A DNA stretch of 64,000 nt from Limanda limanda (Eukaryota; Chordata; Actinopteri; Pleuronectiformes; Pleuronectidae), in NCBI RefSeq assembly GCF_963576545.1, contig NC_083638.1, forward strand, positions 26,422,090-26,486,089, given 5' to 3'. Shown piece by piece: positions 35,002-49,380 of the stretch (its first letter is position 1; each line of letters opens with the position of its first letter). Position numbers and translations under genes: made by a program. A model generated the notes under the pieces. It saw only the letters and a list, made by a program, of their open reading frames with translations, was not told the DNA's origin and searched no databases.

Positions 35002-35120
35002 GCTTACGGCCATACCACCCTGAACACGCCCGATCTCGTCCGATCTCGGAAGCTAAGCAGGGTCGGGCCTGGTTAGTACTTGGATGGGAGACCGCCTGGG
35101 AATACCAGGTGCTGTAAGCT
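35002..35120 (+). rRNA. 5S rRNA gene
   Basis: Intact copy. Spacer T at -118, C at -7. Confidence 0.95.
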
Positions 35121-35621
35121 TTTTCCAATTTTCTTTGCAACCAGCAGAGGGTGCTGTTGCTGCTGCTTCACAGGAGAAACGTCTTGGAAAGAGCAGGAAA
35201 GACCATAAAAGACTGGCCATCAAAGAAACAAAGGATATGGAACACACACACAGATCATCGCTGAAGGAACAGAATGAACATTCAAGTGACTTTTGATATT
35301 CAAACCACTACTTTATTCACGTAGTAGTAACATATCATTCTCAAAATGTCATATTTGGAGAGAAGGATGAAAGAGCAGCGAGTTTACTCACCATCAAAAG
35401 AAGAAACAGTGTATGAAACCAGGACATTATCACTGAAGACAATGATTGAAAATTGTAATGATTTATTCTTGCAATATTGTGACAAAATTGCACCTTGAGC
35501 TTCACTTTCCTTAACATTAAATAACAATAAAAACCCAGTTTCAATGGTCACAAAGCGACAACAGTATTCACCATGGTGGTGGTTCACATGTTTAAATAAG
35601 GTATTGTGACTTGGCTCTTTC

Positions 35622-35740
35622 GCTTACGGCCATACCACCCTGAACACGCCCGATCTCGTCCGATCTCGGAAGCTAAGCAGGGTCGGGCCTGGTTAGTACT
35701 TGGATGGGAGACCGCCTGGGAATACCAGGTGCTGTAAGCT
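35622..35740 (+). rRNA. 5S rRNA gene
   Basis: Intact copy. Spacer A at -118, C at -7. Confidence 0.95.
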
Positions 35741-36241
35741 TTTTCCAATTTTCTTTGCAACCAGCAGAGGGTGCTGTTGCTGCTGCTTCACAGGAGAAAC
35801 GTCTTGGAAAGAGCAGGAAAGACCATAAAAGACTGGCCATCAAAGAAACAAAGGATATGGAACACACACACAGATCATCGCTGAAGGAACAGAATGAACA
35901 TTCAAGTGACTTTTGATATTCAAACCACTACTTTATTCACGTAGTAGTAACATATCATTCTCAAAATGTCATATTTGGAGAGAAGGATGAAAGAGCAGCG
36001 AGTTTACTCACCATCAAAAGAAGAAACAGTGTATGAAACCAGGACATTATCACTGAAGACAATGATTGAAAATTGTAATGATTTATTCTTGCAATATTGT
36101 GACAAAATTGCACCTTGAGCTTCACTTTCCTTAACATTAAATAACAATAAAAACCCAGTTTCAATGGTCACAAAGCGACAACAGTATTCACCATGGTGGT
36201 GGTTCACATGTTTAAATAAGGTATTGTGACTTGGCTCTTTC

Positions 36242-36360
36242 GCTTACGGCCATACCACCCTGAACACGCCCGATCTCGTCCGATCTCGGAAGCTAAGCAG
36301 GGTCGGGCCTGGTTAGTACTTGGATGGGAGACCGCCTGGGAATACCAGGTGCTGTAAGCT
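36242..36360 (+). rRNA. 5S rRNA gene
   Basis: Intact copy. Spacer A at -118, C at -7. Confidence 0.95.
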
Positions 36361-36861
36361 TTTTCCAATTTTCTTTGCAACCAGCAGAGGGTGCTGTTGC
36401 TGCTGCTTCACAGGAGAAACGTCTTGGAAAGAGCAGGAAAGACCATAAAAGACTGGCCATCAAAGAAACAAAGGATATGGAACACACACACAGATCATCG
36501 CTGAAGGAACAGAATGAACATTCAAGTGACTTTTGATATTCAAACCACTACTTTATTCACGTAGTAGTAACATATCATTCTCAAAATGTCATATTTGGAG
36601 AGAAGGATGAAAGAGCAGCGAGTTTACTCACCATCAAAAGAAGAAACAGTGTATGAAACCAGGACATTATCACTGAAGACAATGATTGAAAATTGTAATG
36701 ATTTATTCTTGCAATATTGTGACAAAATTGCACCTTGAGCTTCTCTTTCCTTAACATTAAATAACAATAAAAACCCAGTTTCAATGGTCACAAAGCGACA
36801 ACAGTATTCACCATGGTGGTGGTTCACATGTTTAAATAAGGTATTGTGACTTGGCTCTTTC

Positions 36862-36980
36862 GCTTACGGCCATACCACCCTGAACACGCCCGATCTCGTC
36901 CGATCTCGGAAGCTAAGCAGGGTCGGGCCTGGTTAGTACTTGGATGGGAGACCGCCTGGGAATACCAGGTGCTGTAAGCT
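36862..36980 (+). rRNA. 5S rRNA gene
   Basis: Intact copy. Spacer T at -118, C at -7. Confidence 0.95.
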
Positions 36981-37481
36981 TTTTCCAATTTTCTTTGCAA
37001 CCAGCAGAGGGTGCTGTTGCTGCTGCTTCACAGGAGAAACGTCTTGGAAAGAGCAGGAAAGACCATAAAAGACTGGCCATCAAAGAAACAAAGGATATGG
37101 AACACACACACAGATCATCGCTGAAGGAACAGAATGAACATTCAAGTGACTTTTGATATTCAAACCACTACTTTATTCACGTAGTAGTAACATATCATTC
37201 TCAAAATGTCATATTTGGAGAGAAGGATGAAAGAGCAGCGAGTTTACTCACCATCAAAAGAAGAAACAGTGTATGAAACCAGGACATTATCACTGAAGAC
37301 AATGATTGAAAATTGTAATGATTTATTCTTGCAATATTGTGACAAAATTGCACCTTGAGCTTCACTTTCCTTAACATTAAATAACAATAAAAACCCAGTT
37401 TCAATGGTCACAAAGCGACAACAGTATTCACCATGGTGGTGGTTCACATGTTTAAATAAGGTATTGTGACTTGGCTCTTTC

Positions 37482-37600
37482 GCTTACGGCCATACCACCC
37501 TGAACACGCCCGATCTCGTCCGATCTCGGAAGCTAAGCAGGGTCGGGCCTGGTTAGTACTTGGATGGGAGACCGCCTGGGAATACCAGGTGCTGTAAGCT
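37482..37600 (+). rRNA. 5S rRNA gene
   Basis: Intact copy. Spacer A at -118, C at -7. Confidence 0.95.
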
Positions 37601-38101
37601 TTTTCCAATTTTCTTTGCAACCAGCAGAGGGTGCTGTTGCTGCTGCTTCACAGGAGAAACGTCTTGGAAAGAGCAGGAAAGACCATAAAAGACTGGCCAT
37701 CAAAGAAACAAAGGATATGGAACACACACACAGATCATCGCTGAAGGAACAGAATGAACATTCAAGTGACTTTTGATATTCAAACCACTACTTTATTCAC
37801 GTAGTAGTAACATATCATTCTCAAAATGTCATATTTGGAGAGAAGGATGAAAGAGCAGCGAGTTTACTCACCATCAAAAGAAGAAACAGTGTATGAAACC
37901 AGGACATTATCACTGAAGACAATGATTGAAAATTGTAATGATTTATTCTTGCAATATTGTGACAAAATTGCACCTTGAGCTTCTCTTTCCTTAACATTAA
38001 ATAACAATAAAAACCCAGTTTCAATGGTCACAAAGCGACAACAGTATTCACCATGGTGGTGGTTCACATGTTTAAATAAGGTATTGTGACTTGGGTCTTT
38101 C

Positions 38102-38220
38102 GCTTACGGCCATACCACCCTGAACACGCCCGATCTCGTCCGATCTCGGAAGCTAAGCAGGGTCGGGCCTGGTTAGTACTTGGATGGGAGACCGCCTGGG
38201 AATACCAGGTGCTGTAAGCT
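38102..38220 (+). rRNA. 5S rRNA gene
   Basis: Intact copy. Spacer T at -118, G at -7. Confidence 0.95.
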
Positions 38221-38721
38221 TTTTCCAATTTTCTTTGCAACCAGCAGAGGGTGCTGTTGCTGCTGCTTCACAGGAGAAACGTCTTGGAAAGAGCAGGAAA
38301 GACCATAAAAGACTGGCCATCAAAGAAACAAAGGATATGGAACACACACACAGATCATCGCTGAAGGAACAGAATGAACATTCAAGTGACTTTTGATATT
38401 CAAACCACTACTTTATTCACGTAGTAGTAACATATCATTCTCAAAATGTCATATTTGGAGAGAAGGATGAAAGAGCAGCGAGTTTACTCACCATCAAAAG
38501 AAGAAACAGTGTATGAAACCAGGACATTATCACTGAAGACAATGATTGAAAATTGTAATGATTTATTCTTGCAATATTGTGACAAAATTGCACCTTGAGC
38601 TTCACTTTCCTTAACATTAAATAACAATAAAAACCCAGTTTCAATGGTCACAAAGCGACAACAGTATTCACCATGGTGGTGGTTCACATGTTTAAATAAG
38701 GTATTGTGACTTGGCTCTTTC

Positions 38722-38840
38722 GCTTACGGCCATACCACCCTGAACACGCCCGATCTCGTCCGATCTCGGAAGCTAAGCAGGGTCGGGCCTGGTTAGTACT
38801 TGGATGGGAGACCGCCTGGGAATACCAGGTGCTGTAAGCT
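38722..38840 (+). rRNA. 5S rRNA gene
   Basis: Intact copy. Spacer A at -118, C at -7. Confidence 0.95.
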
Positions 38841-39341
38841 TTTTCCAATTTTCTTTGCAACCAGCAGAGGGTGCTGTTGCTGCTGCTTCACAGGAGAAAC
38901 GTCTTGGAAAGAGCAGGAAAGACCATAAAAGACTGGCCATCAAAGAAACAAAGGATATGGAACACACACACAGATCATCGCTGAAGGAACAGAATGAACA
39001 TTCAAGTGACTTTTGATATTCAAACCACTACTTTATTCACGTAGTAGTAACATATCATTCTCAAAATGTCATATTTGGAGAGAAGGATGAAAGAGCAGCG
39101 AGTTTACTCACCATCAAAAGAAGAAACAGTGTATGAAACCAGGACATTATCACTGAAGACAATGATTGAAAATTGTAATGATTTATTCTTGCAATATTGT
39201 GACAAAATTGCACCTTGAGCTTCACTTTCCTTAACATTAAATAACAATAAAAACCCAGTTTCAATGGTCACAAAGCGACAACAGTATTCACCATGGTGGT
39301 GGTTCACATGTTTAAATAAGGTATTGTGACTTGGCTCTTTC

Positions 39342-39460
39342 GCTTACGGCCATACCACCCTGAACACGCCCGATCTCGTCCGATCTCGGAAGCTAAGCAG
39401 GGTCGGGCCTGGTTAGTACTTGGATGGGAGACCGCCTGGGAATACCAGGTGCTGTAAGCT
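39342..39460 (+). rRNA. 5S rRNA gene
   Basis: Intact copy. Spacer A at -118, C at -7. Confidence 0.95.
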
Positions 39461-39961
39461 TTTTCCAATTTTCTTTGCAACCAGCAGAGGGTGCTGTTGC
39501 TGCTGCTTCACAGGAGAAACGTCTTGGAAAGAGCAGGAAAGACCATAAAAGACTGGCCATCAAAGAAACAAAGGATATGGAACACACACACAGATCATCG
39601 CTGAAGGAACAGAATGAACATTCAAGTGACTTTTGATATTCAAACCACTACTTTATTCACGTAGTAGTAACATATCATTCTCAAAATGTCATATTTGGAG
39701 AGAAGGATGAAAGAGCAGCGAGTTTACTCACCATCAAAAGAAGAAACAGTGTATGAAACCAGGACATTATCACTGAAGACAATGATTGAAAATTGTAATG
39801 ATTTATTCTTGCAATATTGTGACAAAATTGCACCTTGAGCTTCTCTTTCCTTAACATTAAATAACAATAAAAACCCAGTTTCAATGGTCACAAAGCGACA
39901 ACAGTATTCACCATGGTGGTGGTTCACATGTTTAAATAAGGTATTGTGACTTGGCTCTTTC

Positions 39962-40080
39962 GCTTACGGCCATACCACCCTGAACACGCCCGATCTCGTC
40001 CGATCTCGGAAGCTAAGCAGGGTCGGGCCTGGTTAGTACTTGGATGGGAGACCGCCTGGGAATACCAGGTGCTGTAAGCT
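39962..40080 (+). rRNA. 5S rRNA gene
   Basis: Intact copy. Spacer T at -118, C at -7. Confidence 0.95.
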
Positions 40081-40581
40081 TTTTCCAATTTTCTTTGCAA
40101 CCAGCAGAGGGTGCTGTTGCTGCTGCTTCACAGGAGAAACGTCTTGGAAAGAGCAGGAAAGACCATAAAAGACTGGCCATCAAAGAAACAAAGGATATGG
40201 AACACACACACAGATCATCGCTGAAGGAACAGAATGAACATTCAAGTGACTTTTGATATTCAAACCACTACTTTATTCACGTAGTAGTAACATATCATTC
40301 TCAAAATGTCATATTTGGAGAGAAGGATGAAAGAGCAGCGAGTTTACTCACCATCAAAAGAAGAAACAGTGTATGAAACCAGGACATTATCACTGAAGAC
40401 AATGATTGAAAATTGTAATGATTTATTCTTGCAATATTGTGACAAAATTGCACCTTGAGCTTCACTTTCCTTAACATTAAATAACAATAAAAACCCAGTT
40501 TCAATGGTCACAAAGCGACAACAGTATTCACCATGGTGGTGGTTCACATGTTTAAATAAGGTATTGTGACTTGGCTCTTTC

Positions 40582-40700
40582 GCTTACGGCCATACCACCC
40601 TGAACACGCCCGATCTCGTCCGATCTCGGAAGCTAAGCAGGGTCGGGCCTGGTTAGTACTTGGATGGGAGACCGCCTGGGAATACCAGGTGCTGTAAGCT
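40582..40700 (+). rRNA. 5S rRNA gene
   Basis: Intact copy. Spacer A at -118, C at -7. Confidence 0.95.
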
Positions 40701-41201
40701 TTTTCCAATTTTCTTTGCAACCAGCAGAGGGTGCTGTTGCTGCTGCTTCACAGGAGAAACGTCTTGGAAAGAGCAGGAAAGACCATAAAAGACTGGCCAT
40801 CAAAGAAACAAAGGATATGGAACACACACACAGATCATCGCTGAAGGAACAGAATGAACATTCAAGTGACTTTTGATATTCAAACCACTACTTTATTCAC
40901 GTAGTAGTAACATATCATTCTCAAAATGTCATATTTGGAGAGAAGGATGAAAGAGCAGCGAGTTTACTCACCATCAAAAGAAGAAACAGTGTATGAAACC
41001 AGGACATTATCACTGAAGACAATGATTGAAAATTGTAATGATTTATTCTTGCAATATTGTGACAAAATTGCACCTTGAGCTTCTCTTTCCTTAACATTAA
41101 ATAACAATAAAAACCCAGTTTCAATGGTCACAAAGCGACAACAGTATTCACCATGGTGGTGGTTCACATGTTTAAATAAGGTATTGTGACTTGGCTCTTT
41201 C

Positions 41202-41320
41202 GCTTACGGCCATACCACCCTGAACACGCCCGATCTCGTCCGATCTCGGAAGCTAAGCAGGGTCGGGCCTGGTTAGTACTTGGATGGGAGACCGCCTGGG
41301 AATACCAGGTGCTGTAAGCT
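41202..41320 (+). rRNA. 5S rRNA gene
   Basis: Intact copy. Spacer T at -118, C at -7. Confidence 0.95.
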
Positions 41321-41821
41321 TTTTCCAATTTTCTTTGCAACCAGCAGAGGGTGCTGTTGCTGCTGCTTCACAGGAGAAACGTCTTGGAAAGAGCAGGAAA
41401 GACCATAAAAGACTGGCCATCAAAGAAACAAAGGATATGGAACACACACACAGATCATCGCTGAAGGAACAGAATGAACATTCAAGTGACTTTTGATATT
41501 CAAACCACTACTTTATTCACGTAGTAGTAACATATCATTCTCAAAATGTCATATTTGGAGAGAAGGATGAAAGAGCAGCGAGTTTACTCACCATCAAAAG
41601 AAGAAACAGTGTATGAAACCAGGACATTATCACTGAAGACAATGATTGAAAATTGTAATGATTTATTCTTGCAATATTGTGACAAAATTGCACCTTGAGC
41701 TTCACTTTCCTTAACATTAAATAACAATAAAAACCCAGTTTCAATGGTCACAAAGCGACAACAGTATTCACCATGGTGGTGGTTCACATGTTTAAATAAG
41801 GTATTGTGACTTGGCTCTTTC

Positions 41822-41940
41822 GCTTACGGCCATACCACCCTGAACACGCCCGATCTCGTCCGATCTCGGAAGCTAAGCAGGGTCGGGCCTGGTTAGTACT
41901 TGGATGGGAGACCGCCTGGGAATACCAGGTGCTGTAAGCT
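41822..41940 (+). rRNA. 5S rRNA gene
   Basis: Intact copy. Spacer A at -118, C at -7. Confidence 0.95.
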
Positions 41941-42441
41941 TTTTCCAATTTTCTTTGCAACCAGCAGAGGGTGCTGTTGCTGCTGCTTCACAGGAGAAAC
42001 GTCTTGGAAAGAGCAGGAAAGACCATAAAAGACTGGCCATCAAAGAAACAAAGGATATGGAACACACACACAGATCATCGCTGAAGGAACAGAATGAACA
42101 TTCAAGTGACTTTTGATATTCAAACCACTACTTTATTCACGTAGTAGTAACATATCATTCTCAAAATGTCATATTTGGAGAGAAGGATGAAAGAGCAGCG
42201 AGTTTACTCACCATCAAAAGAAGAAACAGTGTATGAAACCAGGACATTATCACTGAAGACAATGATTGAAAATTGTAATGATTTATTCTTGCAATATTGT
42301 GACAAAATTGCACCTTGAGCTTCTCTTTCCTTAACATTAAATAACAATAAAAACCCAGTTTCAATGGTCACAAAGCGACAACAGTATTCACCATGGTGGT
42401 GGTTCACATGTTTAAATAAGGTATTGTGACTTGGCTCTTTC

Positions 42442-42560
42442 GCTTACGGCCATACCACCCTGAACACGCCCGATCTCGTCCGATCTCGGAAGCTAAGCAG
42501 GGTCGGGCCTGGTTAGTACTTGGATGGGAGACCGCCTGGGAATACCAGGTGCTGTAAGCT
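42442..42560 (+). rRNA. 5S rRNA gene
   Basis: Intact copy. Spacer T at -118, C at -7. Confidence 0.95.
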
Positions 42561-43061
42561 TTTTCCAATTTTCTTTGCAACCAGCAGAGGGTGCTGTTGC
42601 TGCTGCTTCACAGGAGAAACGTCTTGGAAAGAGCAGGAAAGACCATAAAAGACTGGCCATCAAAGAAACAAAGGATATGGAACACACACACAGATCATCG
42701 CTGAAGGAACAGAATGAACATTCAAGTGACTTTTGATATTCAAACCACTACTTTATTCACGTAGTAGTAACATATCATTCTCAAAATGTCATATTTGGAG
42801 AGAAGGATGAAAGAGCAGCGAGTTTACTCACCATCAAAAGAAGAAACAGTGTATGAAACCAGGACATTATCACTGAAGACAATGATTGAAAATTGTAATG
42901 ATTTATTCTTGCAATATTGTGACAAAATTGCACCTTGAGCTTCACTTTCCTTAACATTAAATAACAATAAAAACCCAGTTTCAATGGTCACAAAGCGACA
43001 ACAGTATTCACCATGGTGGTGGTTCACATGTTTAAATAAGGTATTGTGACTTGGCTCTTTC

Positions 43062-43180
43062 GCTTACGGCCATACCACCCTGAACACGCCCGATCTCGTC
43101 CGATCTCGGAAGCTAAGCAGGGTCGGGCCTGGTTAGTACTTGGATGGGAGACCGCCTGGGAATACCAGGTGCTGTAAGCT
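43062..43180 (+). rRNA. 5S rRNA gene
   Basis: Intact copy. Spacer A at -118, C at -7. Confidence 0.95.
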
Positions 43181-43681
43181 TTTTCCAATTTTCTTTGCAA
43201 CCAGCAGAGGGTGCTGTTGCTGCTGCTTCACAGGAGAAACGTCTTGGAAAGAGCAGGAAAGACCATAAAAGACTGGCCATCAAAGAAACAAAGGATATGG
43301 AACACACACACAGATCATCGCTGAAGGAACAGAATGAACATTCAAGTGACTTTTGATATTCAAACCACTACTTTATTCACGTAGTAGTAACATATCATTC
43401 TCAAAATGTCATATTTGGAGAGAAGGATGAAAGAGCAGCGAGTTTACTCACCATCAAAAGAAGAAACAGTGTATGAAACCAGGACATTATCACTGAAGAC
43501 AATGATTGAAAATTGTAATGATTTATTCTTGCAATATTGTGACAAAATTGCACCTTGAGCTTCACTTTCCTTAACATTAAATAACAATAAAAACCCAGTT
43601 TCAATGGTCACAAAGCGACAACAGTATTCACCATGGTGGTGGTTCACATGTTTAAATAAGGTATTGTGACTTGGCTCTTTC

Positions 43682-43800
43682 GCTTACGGCCATACCACCC
43701 TGAACACGCCCGATCTCGTCCGATCTCGGAAGCTAAGCAGGGTCGGGCCTGGTTAGTACTTGGATGGGAGACCGCCTGGGAATACCAGGTGCTGTAAGCT
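43682..43800 (+). rRNA. 5S rRNA gene
   Basis: Intact copy. Spacer A at -118, C at -7. Confidence 0.95.
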
Positions 43801-44301
43801 TTTTCCAATTTTCTTTGCAACCAGCAGAGGGTGCTGTTGCTGCTGCTTCACAGGAGAAACGTCTTGGAAAGAGCAGGAAAGACCATAAAAGACTGGCCAT
43901 CAAAGAAACAAAGGATATGGAACACACACACAGATCATCGCTGAAGGAACAGAATGAACATTCAAGTGACTTTTGATATTCAAACCACTACTTTATTCAC
44001 GTAGTAGTAACATATCATTCTCAAAATGTCATATTTGGAGAGAAGGATGAAAGAGCAGCGAGTTTACTCACCATCAAAAGAAGAAACAGTGTATGAAACC
44101 AGGACATTATCACTGAAGACAATGATTGAAAATTGTAATGATTTATTCTTGCAATATTGTGACAAAATTGCACCTTGAGCTTCTCTTTCCTTAACATTAA
44201 ATAACAATAAAAACCCAGTTTCAATGGTCACAAAGCGACAACAGTATTCACCATGGTGGTGGTTCACATGTTTAAATAAGGTATTGTGACTTGGCTCTTT
44301 C

Positions 44302-44420
44302 GCTTACGGCCATACCACCCTGAACACGCCCGATCTCGTCCGATCTCGGAAGCTAAGCAGGGTCGGGCCTGGTTAGTACTTGGATGGGAGACCGCCTGGG
44401 AATACCAGGTGCTGTAAGCT
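44302..44420 (+). rRNA. 5S rRNA gene
   Basis: Intact copy. Spacer T at -118, C at -7. Confidence 0.95.
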
Positions 44421-44921
44421 TTTTCCAATTTTCTTTGCAACCAGCAGAGGGTGCTGTTGCTGCTGCTTCACAGGAGAAACGTCTTGGAAAGAGCAGGAAA
44501 GACCATAAAAGACTGGCCATCAAAGAAACAAAGGATATGGAACACACACACAGATCATCGCTGAAGGAACAGAATGAACATTCAAGTGACTTTTGATATT
44601 CAAACCACTACTTTATTCACGTAGTAGTAACATATCATTCTCAAAATGTCATATTTGGAGAGAAGGATGAAAGAGCAGCGAGTTTACTCACCATCAAAAG
44701 AAGAAACAGTGTATGAAACCAGGACATTATCACTGAAGACAATGATTGAAAATTGTAATGATTTATTCTTGCAATATTGTGACAAAATTGCACCTTGAGC
44801 TTCACTTTCCTTAACATTAAATAACAATAAAAACCCAGTTTCAATGGTCACAAAGCGACAACAGTATTCACCATGGTGGTGGTTCACATGTTTAAATAAG
44901 GTATTGTGACTTGGCTCTTTC

Positions 44922-45040
44922 GCTTACGGCCATACCACCCTGAACACGCCCGATCTCGTCCGATCTCGGAAGCTAAGCAGGGTCGGGCCTGGTTAGTACT
45001 TGGATGGGAGACCGCCTGGGAATACCAGGTGCTGTAAGCT
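44922..45040 (+). rRNA. 5S rRNA gene
   Basis: Intact copy. Spacer A at -118, C at -7. Confidence 0.95.
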
Positions 45041-45541
45041 TTTTCCAATTTTCTTTGCAACCAGCAGAGGGTGCTGTTGCTGCTGCTTCACAGGAGAAAC
45101 GTCTTGGAAAGAGCAGGAAAGACCATAAAAGACTGGCCATCAAAGAAACAAAGGATATGGAACACACACACAGATCATCGCTGAAGGAACAGAATGAACA
45201 TTCAAGTGACTTTTGATATTCAAACCACTACTTTATTCACGTAGTAGTAACATATCATTCTCAAAATGTCATATTTGGAGAGAAGGATGAAAGAGCAGCG
45301 AGTTTACTCACCATCAAAAGAAGAAACAGTGTATGAAACCAGGACATTATCACTGAAGACAATGATTGAAAATTGTAATGATTTATTCTTGCAATATTGT
45401 GACAAAATTGCACCTTGAGCTTCTCTTTCCTTAACATTAAATAACAATAAAAACCCAGTTTCAATGGTCACAAAGCGACAACAGTATTCACCATGGTGGT
45501 GGTTCACATGTTTAAATAAGGTATTGTGACTTGGCTCTTTC

Positions 45542-45660
45542 GCTTACGGCCATACCACCCTGAACACGCCCGATCTCGTCCGATCTCGGAAGCTAAGCAG
45601 GGTCGGGCCTGGTTAGTACTTGGATGGGAGACCGCCTGGGAATACCAGGTGCTGTAAGCT
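45542..45660 (+). rRNA. 5S rRNA gene
   Basis: Intact copy. Spacer T at -118, C at -7. Confidence 0.95.
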
Positions 45661-46161
45661 TTTTCCAATTTTCTTTGCAACCAGCAGAGGGTGCTGTTGC
45701 TGCTGCTTCACAGGAGAAACGTCTTGGAAAGAGCAGGAAAGACCATAAAAGACTGGCCATCAAAGAAACAAAGGATATGGAACACACACACAGATCATCG
45801 CTGAAGGAACAGAATGAACATTCAAGTGACTTTTGATATTCAAACCACTACTTTATTCACGTAGTAGTAACATATCATTCTCAAAATGTCATATTTGGAG
45901 AGAAGGATGAAAGAGCAGCGAGTTTACTCACCATCAAAAGAAGAAACAGTGTATGAAACCAGGACATTATCACTGAAGACAATGATTGAAAATTGTAATG
46001 ATTTATTCTTGCAATATTGTGACAAAATTGCACCTTGAGCTTCACTTTCCTTAACATTAAATAACAATAAAAACCCAGTTTCAATGGTCACAAAGCGACA
46101 ACAGTATTCACCATGGTGGTGGTTCACATGTTTAAATAAGGTATTGTGACTTGGCTCTTTC

Positions 46162-46280
46162 GCTTACGGCCATACCACCCTGAACACGCCCGATCTCGTC
46201 CGATCTCGGAAGCTAAGCAGGGTCGGGCCTGGTTAGTACTTGGATGGGAGACCGCCTGGGAATACCAGGTGCTGTAAGCT
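46162..46280 (+). rRNA. 5S rRNA gene
   Basis: Intact copy. Spacer A at -118, C at -7. Confidence 0.95.
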
Positions 46281-46781
46281 TTTTCCAATTTTCTTTGCAA
46301 CCAGCAGAGGGTGCTGTTGCTGCTGCTTCACAGGAGAAACGTCTTGGAAAGAGCAGGAAAGACCATAAAAGACTGGCCATCAAAGAAACAAAGGATATGG
46401 AACACACACACAGATCATCGCTGAAGGAACAGAATGAACATTCAAGTGACTTTTGATATTCAAACCACTACTTTATTCACGTAGTAGTAACATATCATTC
46501 TCAAAATGTCATATTTGGAGAGAAGGATGAAAGAGCAGCGAGTTTACTCACCATCAAAAGAAGAAACAGTGTATGAAACCAGGACATTATCACTGAAGAC
46601 AATGATTGAAAATTGTAATGATTTATTCTTGCAATATTGTGACAAAATTGCACCTTGAGCTTCACTTTCCTTAACATTAAATAACAATAAAAACCCAGTT
46701 TCAATGGTCACAAAGCGACAACAGTATTCACCATGGTGGTGGTTCACATGTTTAAATAAGGTATTGTGACTTGGCTCTTTC

Positions 46782-46900
46782 GCTTACGGCCATACCACCC
46801 TGAACACGCCCGATCTCGTCCGATCTCGGAAGCTAAGCAGGGTCGGGCCTGGTTAGTACTTGGATGGGAGACCGCCTGGGAATACCAGGTGCTGTAAGCT
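46782..46900 (+). rRNA. 5S rRNA gene
   Basis: Intact copy. Spacer A at -118, C at -7. Confidence 0.95.
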
Positions 46901-47401
46901 TTTTCCAATTTTCTTTGCAACCAGCAGAGGGTGCTGTTGCTGCTGCTTCACAGGAGAAACGTCTTGGAAAGAGCAGGAAAGACCATAAAAGACTGGCCAT
47001 CAAAGAAACAAAGGATATGGAACACACACACAGATCATCGCTGAAGGAACAGAATGAACATTCAAGTGACTTTTGATATTCAAACCACTACTTTATTCAC
47101 GTAGTAGTAACATATCATTCTCAAAATGTCATATTTGGAGAGAAGGATGAAAGAGCAGCGAGTTTACTCACCATCAAAAGAAGAAACAGTGTATGAAACC
47201 AGGACATTATCACTGAAGACAATGATTGAAAATTGTAATGATTTATTCTTGCAATATTGTGACAAAATTGCACCTTGAGCTTCACTTTCCTTAACATTAA
47301 ATAACAATAAAAACCCAGTTTCAATGGTCACAAAGCGACAACAGTATTCACCATGGTGGTGGTTCACATGTTTAAATAAGGTATTGTGACTTGGCTCTTT
47401 C

Positions 47402-47520
47402 GCTTACGGCCATACCACCCTGAACACGCCCGATCTCGTCCGATCTCGGAAGCTAAGCAGGGTCGGGCCTGGTTAGTACTTGGATGGGAGACCGCCTGGG
47501 AATACCAGGTGCTGTAAGCT
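47402..47520 (+). rRNA. 5S rRNA gene
   Basis: Intact copy. Spacer A at -118, C at -7; third A-type unit in a row, unlike the usual pairs. Confidence 0.95.
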
Positions 47521-48021
47521 TTTTCCAATTTTCTTTGCAACCAGCAGAGGGTGCTGTTGCTGCTGCTTCACAGGAGAAACGTCTTGGAAAGAGCAGGAAA
47601 GACCATAAAAGACTGGCCATCAAAGAAACAAAGGATATGGAACACACACACAGATCATCGCTGAAGGAACAGAATGAACATTCAAGTGACTTTTGATATT
47701 CAAACCACTACTTTATTCACGTAGTAGTAACATATCATTCTCAAAATGTCATATTTGGAGAGAAGGATGAAAGAGCAGCGAGTTTACTCACCATCAAAAG
47801 AAGAAACAGTGTATGAAACCAGGACATTATCACTGAAGACAATGATTGAAAATTGTAATGATTTATTCTTGCAATATTGTGACAAAATTGCACCTTGAGC
47901 TTCTCTTTCCTTAACATTAAATAACAATAAAAACCCAGTTTCAATGGTCACAAAGCGACAACAGTATTCACCATGGTGGTGGTTCACATGTTTAAATAAG
48001 GTATTGTGACTTGGCTCTTTC

Positions 48022-48140
48022 GCTTACGGCCATACCACCCTGAACACGCCCGATCTCGTCCGATCTCGGAAGCTAAGCAGGGTCGGGCCTGGTTAGTACT
48101 TGGATGGGAGACCGCCTGGGAATACCAGGTGCTGTAAGCT
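48022..48140 (+). rRNA. 5S rRNA gene
   Basis: Intact copy. Spacer T at -118, C at -7. Confidence 0.95.
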
Positions 48141-48641
48141 TTTTCCAATTTTCTTTGCAACCAGCAGAGGGTGCTGTTGCTGCTGCTTCACAGGAGAAAC
48201 GTCTTGGAAAGAGCAGGAAAGACCATAAAAGACTGGCCATCAAAGAAACAAAGGATATGGAACACACACACAGATCATCGCTGAAGGAACAGAATGAACA
48301 TTCAAGTGACTTTTGATATTCAAACCACTACTTTATTCACGTAGTAGTAACATATCATTCTCAAAATGTCATATTTGGAGAGAAGGATGAAAGAGCAGCG
48401 AGTTTACTCACCATCAAAAGAAGAAACAGTGTATGAAACCAGGACATTATCACTGAAGACAATGATTGAAAATTGTAATGATTTATTCTTGCAATATTGT
48501 GACAAAATTGCACCTTGAGCTTCACTTTCCTTAACATTAAATAACAATAAAAACCCAGTTTCAATGGTCACAAAGCGACAACAGTATTCACCATGGTGGT
48601 GGTTCACATGTTTAAATAAGGTATTGTGACTTGGCTCTTTC

Positions 48642-48760
48642 GCTTACGGCCATACCACCCTGAACACGCCCGATCTCGTCCGATCTCGGAAGCTAAGCAG
48701 GGTCGGGCCTGGTTAGTACTTGGATGGGAGACCGCCTGGGAATACCAGGTGCTGTAAGCT
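48642..48760 (+). rRNA. 5S rRNA gene
   Basis: Intact copy. Spacer A at -118, C at -7. Confidence 0.95.
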
Positions 48761-49261
48761 TTTTCCAATTTTCTTTGCAACCAGCAGAGGGTGCTGTTGC
48801 TGCTGCTTCACAGGAGAAACGTCTTGGAAAGAGCAGGAAAGACCATAAAAGACTGGCCATCAAAGAAACAAAGGATATGGAACACACACACAGATCATCG
48901 CTGAAGGAACAGAATGAACATTCAAGTGACTTTTGATATTCAAACCACTACTTTATTCACGTAGTAGTAACATATCATTCTCAAAATGTCATATTTGGAG
49001 AGAAGGATGAAAGAGCAGCGAGTTTACTCACCATCAAAAGAAGAAACAGTGTATGAAACCAGGACATTATCACTGAAGACAATGATTGAAAATTGTAATG
49101 ATTTATTCTTGCAATATTGTGACAAAATTGCACCTTGAGCTTCTCTTTCCTTAACATTAAATAACAATAAAAACCCAGTTTCAATGGTCACAAAGCGACA
49201 ACAGTATTCACCATGGTGGTGGTTCACATGTTTAAATAAGGTATTGTGACTTGGCTCTTTC

Positions 49262-49380
49262 GCTTACGGCCATACCACCCTGAACACGCCCGATCTCGTC
49301 CGATCTCGGAAGCTAAGCAGGGTCGGGCCTGGTTAGTACTTGGATGGGAGACCGCCTGGGAATACCAGGTGCTGTAAGCT
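49262..49380 (+). rRNA. 5S rRNA gene
   Basis: Intact copy. Spacer T at -118, C at -7. Confidence 0.95.
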